From: Costus lasius
Taxonomy: Eukaryota > Streptophyta > Magnoliopsida > Zingiberales > Costaceae
Length of the DNA stretch: 64,000 bases
NCBI GenBank assembly: GCA_027563935.2
Contig: CM050446.2
Location: forward strand, 27,035,501 to 27,099,500
Reading direction: 5' to 3'
Shown: positions 57,517 to 64,000 of the stretch, piece by piece
Numbering within the stretch: position 1 is the stretch's first letter
Layout of the letters: each line of letters starts with the position of its first letter
Program-made: the position numbers and the translations under genes
The notes under the pieces: generated by a model
The model's database searches: none
What the model was told of the DNA's origin: nothing
Seen by the model: only the letters and a program-made list of their open reading frames with translations

Positions 57517-58784
57517 TGTTGTGCTCTGCAAGTGTACGGATACTCAAAGTAAGATTTAAGATATCGAACCACAGGGACTTCGCTGTTAAGTACCGACCAA
57601 TTGAGTTTTCACTAGCTAAGCAAATCGAGGATTGTGTAAATTGCAATTGAATTGTAATTGAAGTAAATCAGAATGAGAGAATCGGGACTAGGGGTTCATT
57701 CGTCTTAATATTCATGACTAAATATGATTAAAGATTCATCAATTTATCTTTGTTACGGTTAAGATATAATTCACTTGATAAACAAACTAACTCACTCTCG
57801 TGCAGTTAGTTTACAAAGAACGATCCTCATTCTCGTGCAAGATCAATTCAATGCTAAATATAAGTGAATTTTGGCTAAAGAGATTAAGAATCACTCTTGT
57901 GCATTCTACCTCAATACCAAGATCTCAAGCAAAACTAAGCACTCTCGCACCTTAGTTTCACAGGTTTTACTCAAGGCTTTCTAACAATCTAACATCTATC
58001 TCTAGCATGTTATCATGTCTGAAACAACAATAAATTCTAGGTCATAACATTAACAAGAAATAAGCTTCTAAAATCTAAAGGTAAGAACACAACCAATCTC
58101 TTGCAATGAGTTCTTATTATAAATTCTAGGGTTCCAAGTTCTATGATATCATCTTCTCAGTTCATAGCATAAAACTCCAAAACATGTTAATGCATGATGC
58201 TAAAAACGATTGAAGGCATAAATCACTTGAGTAAAATATCCATAGCAAAGATATATTGATGTAAGAAAAGTTATCTAGTCATTGAAATATCAAGAGAATA
58301 ACACCCCCATGTCCCAAGAGGAGTTTAAGCTAGCATGGTGAGGAAGTTACAATATTCCATGGTTTCAGAGGATCAAAAATCAAAGGAAAAGAAGAGTTTA
58401 GAAAATACAGCACGGCTGTGAAATATTTCACAGCCGTATTTTGCAAGTCGAGGCGATGAACAGTGTCAGCGCCTCTTCTTTCTTTGATTTCTCTTCCAAT
58501 TGGCCTCCTTTCGTTCTGAAACTTCTGGTACATTCTCTCCTCCTCCAAGCGAAGCTTCAGTATGAATTTCACTGTTTGAGATGGTCTGGATTCGTCGCGG
58601 TGGCGTAACCCTAGGCGGCAGCGTGAATTGTGATTTCTCTCTATCGAGTGGATGAAAATTAACTCACCAAAATTATGCACTACCAATTGTGATAAAAACA
58701 CCAAAATTAGCACAAAATTATGCAATTAAGCTCAAAATATGATCTAAAATATAGGCAAAAATATGGTGTAAATACAACGCATCA
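57517..58784 (-). repeat. LTR shared by D (as 5' LTR) and G (as 3' LTR), 1268 bp
   Basis: Plus strand TGTTGTGCTCTGCAAG...CAACGCATCA. On its left is D's primer site; on its right is a 3' non-coding region with TTGAGGACAAGCAAAATTC. Its first bases on the element strand (TGATGCGTTGTATTTACACC) match B's LTR, whereas its later half resembles C's LTR (GGGACATGGGGGTGT). It holds a large palindrome at 58402-58442 (CGGCTGTGAAATATTTCACA core) and four CACTCTCGTGCA-type boxes at about 57793, 57828, 57891 and 57938. Confidence 0.85.
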
Positions 58785-59880
58785 AAATACCCTAGACTTA
58801 GAATTTTGCTTGTCCTCAAGTAATCCATTAATATGAATAAAGAATGTGAAGATAAGGAACATTCTTCTATTCTACCATCAATAAAGTTCTCAGTCTACAT
58901 TTCAGGCAAGCAATTTTTTAGAACTTAATTAATTTAAGAGAAATCACAGTAAGAATAAACCGCCAGGAATTTGCAATCCAAGAAAGATAAAATATACAAG
59001 TCATGTTATAATGTTCAATCAACATATATCAAGCATCAAACACTTTCAAGCTTAATAAATCTCCTTTAATCAACAGATAGAGAATCACTTCAAGTCACTT
59101 GGTGAAACTATAAATAAGAGATTTTTAATGCAATTTTGTCTTTAAACTGTTATGTGTCATAACATTGTTTAAAGTATACTGCATTGCAGTATAATTTAAC
59201 TCATGGTCTCAATCATAAGTCAGAGGAATTTTCCACTAAGCCCACAGCTTTCTCTTTTTCTCATTCATTTTTTTTAGACTTCAACTCATGTCTTCGGTAC
59301 CACTGCCAATTTTTCGCAGTGCCAAGTATAGGAGTCACACATTTTTTTTTCAATTTATTTATGAAAAAAGCCGGCTAGTGTCAACCCGTAACCTCAGATT
59401 ATGCAACCAGAGGAGTTGGAGCAAATCTCAAGGTTAAATATACATATCACCAAATTTCTATCCATAAAAGTTACTATTAAATCAAAGGAAGATAAATTAA
59501 ACTCAAAGTACAAGGATCATTATGCACATGTTGTTTAAACATACAACAATTCATATATAAACTTTATCAATACCAGGATCGATCTTACTCAACAATTTAA
59601 GTCTTCATGAAATCTCAAAAATTCTCTAAGTCATCAAATTAAATGCCCAAAAATGTTTTCTAAGTGCAAAATTGAGGATAAAACAAATTTGATTATTCCT
59701 TGACAATCTTAAACATTCAAAATTCATATCTATAAAACATTGAAGGACTAGCAAAACATGAAAAAGAACACCCTAGACTTAAATTGTTGCATATACTATA
59801 TTATTGAATCCACAATTATCCATGAAAACTAAACATGCATCATCCCACAAAGAAAAGTATGTATCATCCTCAATGTATAT
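58785..59880 (-). other. 3' non-coding region of G (B-like)
   Basis: Matches B 31440-32505 in reverse: the TTGAGGACAAGCAAAATTCT block at about 58799-58818, the conserved hairpin element at 59277-59336, and TAAGTCTAGGGTGT near 59780. No gene. Confidence 0.72.
59277..59336 (-). other. conserved TTGGCACTG / TTGAAGTC element (G)
   Basis: Element strand GACTCCTATACTTGGCACTG, CGAAAAATTGG, CAGTGGTACC, ATGAGTTGAAGTC. CACTG pairs with CAGTG. Confidence 0.78.
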
Positions 59881-61209
59881 AAAAAAGAATAATAAAATAC
59901 TCACAAAGAATATCAATCGGTCTCGGAGTCCTCAGAGTCCTCTAGTATAACAATAATACAACAATAATCCGAATACAATAGTCTCCGTCCAAACTGACGG
60001 GATACAACAAACAGGCCACATGGCCAAAATAACTGAATAACACATGCATACGTATACCAAACTCGAGGAGTCCACTACTACTATCTATCTTTGCCTGATC
60101 CATCCGTGACGGACCCGCAACAGGACCTGAAAATGAAATCAACATATGCAGGGGTTGTTAGCCAGAAGGGCTAAGTAGAAATTAAGTACATAGTGCAATA
60201 ATACTAATGGAAATACGTGCCAAGCATACATACAACGAATCCTATCAAGTGCACCAAAAATGTACTTGTAACCATGATCAATAACATACATGTACAACAT
60301 CAATACACCAAATAATACTGAGTTGTGGGCCGAGTCGTCCCCTATGGACACATACTCATATCTTAGTGGTCCCCAATGTCAGCTCGCACACTGGAGACGA
60401 CTGCTCGTCTACAGTCTGCTGGTATTGCGTCTAGTACCCTATCATACCCCGTGCATAATAGCACACTGTATGTAGATAATAATATAGCCCACGAGGTCAT
60501 CCTCCATAGCACTATATGAATCTGGCCCCAAAACACGTCCGACTGGCACTCTAGCACCACCAGTATGGCCCGAACAATCCGAACAATAATGTATCGTACT
60601 AAGTACGACCAAATAATAACACATCATGTGCTAGAGAGCACGCATGCAGCATAAATAATGCGAAATCCCAGTAAAACGGGATAAGGACATATCATGTGAG
60701 GGAATATAAATAAACAATCATAATCATGTTCAAAGGAATAACAGTTCAAGGGAAACTGATAGCAAGAGAGTAAATCAGCAGGGTGTCCCTAACTAAGCGG
60801 TAATGCCCAACCGTAAGATACATCCTAATCAAGTGATAGACACATTGATCAATGTACAAGGTAATAGATCCCTGACTGCCACTATAGGTCTGACTAATCC
60901 CGCACCCGAATCAGAAATATCACGTACGTCCAAATCTACAGTCCTCGTAATACAATGAAATACACAGGTATTAGTTTTCCTGTTTATACCATATTACAAT
61001 GCATATATTTATTTTAATTTATTTTTTTATTTTCCTTTAGTTACACTTACGAGTCTCTTATGACTGTTCATTCGGTTCATTCGTCAATTATGTGTAAGCT
61101 ATTATTATTGTATCCTAAGCATGCATTTGTTTAACCAGTTCATTATATTAGACATGTAGAGTTCATTATAGAATTACTTATAAGGTGGTTTAGATACTAA
61201 TCTAGCCCA
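59881..61209. other. unclassified non-coding DNA
   Basis: No long ORF or recognisable domain. The sequence is less AT-rich than its surroundings (for example GGGCCGAGTCGTCCCC near 60328). A short minus ORF (60145-59942) follows TTTTCAGG, which resembles a splice acceptor, but it matches nothing I recognise. It could be part of another LTR element. Confidence 0.4.
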
Positions 61210-62165
61210 CAGCACGTGTGGATGTACCACCAGTAGGGTTGAATGGCTGTATCGGAAGTTAGCCGGAAGATCACTGGAGGATCGCCGGAAAGTTCACCGG
61301 AATAGTGCTTCATCCCTGGTGTCGGCGATCACCAGTTCCAATAGGAAATAGCAGCGTTCCAAAGTTCGTCAAAAGAGGGAAATAGAAGGTCACTGGCCTC
61401 GCTGGAGCTTCGTCGGAGTTCTACCGGAAGTTCTCGAAACGCAGCGAAACCACACCAAAAATGGCCAAAAATCGCAGGAAATTCCCAACAAGTTGTCGCC
61501 AACCCTTCCAAAGCAACTGAACAAGTTTTGGAGGAGATTCGAGGGAAAACGAAGTCATTGGAGTTAGGGTCTCGGCGGTCTCATTCCAAGCAGATTCTCG
61601 CCGGACGGAGTGACAAGGAAGGGGAAAACTAGTCCGGAAGCTTCACCGAAACTCTAGGAACTCGTCGCCGGTGGAGGAGAGTCGCCGGATGGCGACATTC
61701 GCCGGAATTGGTGGAAGACGAATGAGCGGCGGAAGGAAACGCGAAAGAGAGAGGGGAAAAATGTGAGAGGAGCTCGGCTGCGATGATACGGGCATGCACA
61801 ACAATTGAGGCAGAGGGGATTAAATCGAGAGAGAGAGAATCCGATTGAGAAGTCACAGCCATGTGACAGAAGTCACAGCCATGCACAACAATTTTTCTTC
61901 ATAGATTCTCGTAGCTCCTGAAATATGCAGATTTTTTTAAAATTTTTAAAAATTTTGACAGAATAAAAAAAGAATCAGAAAAATACAAATAAAGTAAAAA
62001 TAATGCTAAAAGTTCAAAAATTTCAGAAAACACAGCCATGTGATTTTTCGTCACAGCCTATGAAAATCCAAAGCCTGCAAAAATAGAAAACAAAGTTAAA
62101 ACTAAAAACAAATAAAACTTAGTGTAATAATACTAACAACTATTTTGATATTAACAAAACTAAGG
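61210..62165 (-). other. G leader-like region with CACAGCCATG palindromes
   Basis: 61210-61850 is rich in CCGGAA/TCGCCGG motifs, like the pre-ORF2 leader of B. Palindromic boxes lie at 61851-61886 (AGTCACAGCCATGTGACAGA) and 62031-62065 (CACAGCCATGTGATTTTTCG, TCACAGCCTATGA). The LTR of G has boxes of the same type. 61890-62030 is very AT-rich. The ORF at 61629-61886 is not supported. Confidence 0.55.
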
Positions 62166-62183
62166 TCCCCGGCAACGACGCCA
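62166..62183 (-). other. primer binding site of G (tRNA-Asp type)
   Basis: Element strand TGGCGTCGTTGCCGGGGA; one base differs from D. Confidence 0.82.
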
Positions 62184-62189
62184 AAAACT

Positions 62190-63480
62190 TAATGTATCCG
62201 CAAGTGCATAGATACATTGAAGTAATAAAAGATATCGAACCCACAGAGATCTACGTGTTAAGTATCAAATAATCGAATTCTTACTAGCTAAGCGAATGAT
62301 GTGCGATATGAATAAGATAAGAGTGAACAATCAAAAACTGTTGTAGAAATTTAGAGAGAGAAAATTGGGACTAAGATTTCATCCTTTCTAATTCCTATGA
62401 CTAGATATAATAAAGTTTTATTAATAATTCAAATTATGATAAGGAAAGTTTACTAAAAAAAGAAGTTGTCTCCTTTCGGACGTCCAACTTACACAGATCT
62501 AGCATTTACTTTCATGACTTGCTGCTTAGTGTTAAATAAAAGTAAATCAGATAAAGAAAATTAAGATCACTTTCGTGGCTTTACTTTCAATGTCTATTTC
62601 TCAAGTAAAATTAAATACTTTTGTACTTTAATTTTACAGGTTTTACCTAAGGGGCTCTAACAATCAAAATCACCTTTCGGTCCATGTTATCATGTTTGAA
62701 ATAATGGAATCAGTATAATAAAATATTAACATGTAAAATAAGCATAAAAAATTAGGGTTCTAGGAATTAGCTACTTTCATAGTCTAGGTTTCTATGTCTA
62801 ATCTAAGGGTTCCAGGTTTGTAAATCACCTTTCAGTCCATATTACAAACCTTAAAACATGCTAATATTCTAAAACTAATAATTTCAAAGTTAATAATCAT
62901 AGAGGTAAAATTATCATTCAAACAATAATTAATAGGTTATAAATCATCTAGTCATTACAGAATTAAAAAGGGATTACTCCCTAAGTCCCAAAGAAAAGAT
63001 TATGCAACTAAAATCATATGAACACGATAAATATTCATAAAAAAATATTTAAAATTCAGAAAAAGGCAAAAACAAGATTTTACTATAATCACAGGGGTGT
63101 GACGAATCATCACAACCCTATGATTTTGAAAAATCTAGCTTCTACAGTACTACTACAATGCTATTATAGTAAATCGCGATTCCCCTTCGAGCTGAGATTT
63201 TCTTTCGATGATTTCTCCAAATTCTAAATTCTTTTCGATCTGAAATTTCTGATGCATCATCTTCGAAGCATCCCTGAAAATTTCGGCGCCGGAGATGCCC
63301 TCTACACCTCTCGGCGAGAGAATAAAGCCCAGTGATGCCTCTTGCGATTTTTCTCTCGTTTGAACTCCTTTTGATCTGAAATTTGATACATGTCTTCTCC
63401 TCCCTTAGGCGCAACTTCTTTCAAAATTTTGTGAAAAAATATGATCGTTTAAGCCTTATGCAAACTAAAACCACTGCTAG
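62190..63480 (-). repeat. 5' LTR of G (outer end uncertain)
   Basis: It begins TAATGTATCCGCAAGTGCAT and aligns loosely to the other LTR ends (TTACTAGCTAAGCGAAT like TCACTAGCTAAGCAAAT in 57517-58784). The four ACTCTCG boxes are recognisable but degenerate (about 62472, 62507, 62570, 62615). A CACAGGGGTGTGACG...ATCACAACCCTATGAT palindrome lies at 63088-63124. I could not fix the outer TG end. Confidence 0.6.
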
Positions 63481-63546
63481 GTTTTCTCCCTTGTTTCTGC
63501 ACAAGAGCGTGTGATTCTTTGATCACATACACACTAACCATTGATC
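63481..63546. other. short non-coding stretch
   Basis: Nothing recognisable; may still be G's LTR. Confidence 0.3.
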
Positions 63547-63694
63547 ACAAATAAAAATGCTTATAAGCCATCTCAATCTTCAAAAGAATTTTCTTCGAAT
63601 ATGCAGTAGCATCTTCACGCACAAATAAAAATGCTTATAAGCCATCTCAATCTTCAAAAGAATTTTCTTCGAATATGCAGTAGCATCTTCACGC
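63547..63694. repeat. perfect 74-bp tandem duplication
   Basis: ACAAATAAAAATGCTTATAA...ATCTTCACGC occurs twice without a gap: 63547-63620 and 63621-63694. The copies are identical, so the duplication is recent or was made in assembly. Confidence 0.95.
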
Positions 63695-64000
63695 AGAGCT
63701 TATCAAAGGTATAATCAACAACACAAAAGTAAAGGATCCTCAACCTTTTATGAAATAAAAGATTACCCAAAATTCCACAAAATCCCATAATAAATCCAAG
63801 TGTGAAGCTAGTAACTAGCCAGACAGTTTCTTTTCTATCATTGTCATATCTATTTCCTTCTTTAATTTTTCTATCATTTGTACAATTTTTTGCAAAAGGA
63901 GAACCACAAAGGGTTGGGTTCCCAATATAGCTAGATTGATCAAATGTTCATAGTTCGCTTGATCAAATGTTCATAGTTGGCTACCAGTGGTAATACTAAT
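63695..64000. repeat. non-coding end of window with a 23-bp tandem duplication
   Basis: TTGATCAAATGTTCATAGTT is repeated in direct tandem at 63936-63958 and 63959-63981 (ending CGC then GGC). The rest shows no gene. Confidence 0.7.

Larger units (their letters stand above)
47687..58784 (-). mobile_element. Element D: Athila-like element with complete gene set, decayed
   Basis: Leftward: LTR 58784-57517, primer site 57511-57494, gag-PR-RT-RNase H-INT, post-pol block, palindromic non-coding region, ORF2, 3' non-coding region, partial 3' LTR from 48378. It is the only copy here with RT, RNase H and INT together. The two flanking LTRs are of different families (TGATGCG against TGATGATACC), so at least one is not original. 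Stops, frameshifts and a deletion in integrase make it inactive. Confidence 0.85.
58785..63480 (-). mobile_element. Element G: gag-pol-less Athila-like derivative
   Basis: Leftward: LTR (from about 63.5 kb, outer end unclear) to 62190, primer site 62183-62166, about 80 bases of leader, then directly a palindromic non-coding stretch (62065-61851) and a GC-rich leader-like region, then 1.2 kb of unclassified DNA, then an Athila-type 3' non-coding region ending at 58785. No gag, PR, RT, INT or ORF2 is recognisable. Its LTR is a different family from 57517-58784. Confidence 0.65.

Noticed and set aside
59942..60145. 67-codon ORF with a splice-acceptor-like TTTTCAGG at its start
   Set aside because: No recognisable product and only one short frame; insufficient to call a gene or exon.
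61629..61886. 85-codon ORF rich in Ser/Pro on the minus strand
   Set aside because: No start context, no homology recognised; it lies in a GC-rich leader-like stretch of G and crosses its palindromes.

Overview
The window is plant nuclear DNA made almost entirely of nested LTR retrotransposons. I see no host gene, tRNA, rRNA or CRISPR array. The evidence for a seed plant is the pairing of BARE-1/Angela-type Ty1/copia elements (initiator-Met tRNA primer site, 1.7-1.96 kb LTRs starting TGTTGG) with Athila-type Ty3/gypsy elements (Asp tRNA primer site TGGCRCCGTTGCCGGGGA, Athila-like Gag, and an extra ORF after pol). The species cannot be told from the sequence.

Layout, with my own labels. Copia-0 (+, 1-3804) is the 3' end of a copia element inserted in the reverse transcriptase of Athila-like A (-, 3805-8428). 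A meets, head to head, Athila-like B (+, 8429-33765), which lost its 5' LTR at the junction. B is split by two insertions in its second ORF: element C (+, 12575-20453), an Athila-like element with Gag-protease but no RT or integrase, and Copia-1 (-, 20588-29764), a near-perfect young copia with target duplication CAGAC and virtually identical LTRs. B ends in an LTR at 32506-33765 and abuts, tail to tail, F (-, 33766-47543), an inverted and internally deleted relative. F is split by Copia-2 (+, 36273-45783, target duplication CTAGT, LTRs about 1% diverged, three stops in pol). A fold-back of LTR sequence (47544-48378) leads into D (-, about 47687-58784), the only Athila-like copy with gag, PR, RT, RNase H, INT and ORF2, all decayed. 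D shares its upstream LTR with G (-, to about 63.5 kb), a gag-pol-less derivative. The last 0.5 kb holds two short tandem duplications.

In the Athila-like elements gag-pol is followed by a conserved block with a hairpin (CTTGGG-AGGCAA-CCCAAG), then a non-coding stretch rich in short palindromes, then ORF2 (ATHILA ORF-1-like, function unknown), then a 3' non-coding region with a second conserved hairpin and a TTGAGGACAAGCAAA block before the LTR. B and C lack RT and integrase but keep Gag-PR with a basic tail, so they could only have moved with enzymes supplied by a D-like partner.

The most interesting signals are: (1) the same palindrome family occurs in the LTR and again before ORF2 within one element, while its sequence differs between elements; (2) RNA-like hairpins with compensatory changes in both superfamilies; (3) a recurrent Gag-PR-only architecture; (4) elements flanked by mismatched LTR families; (5) a Copia-1 polyprotein that is open throughout but has Asp-to-Asn at the first RNase H acidic residue. 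All comparisons were made by eye.
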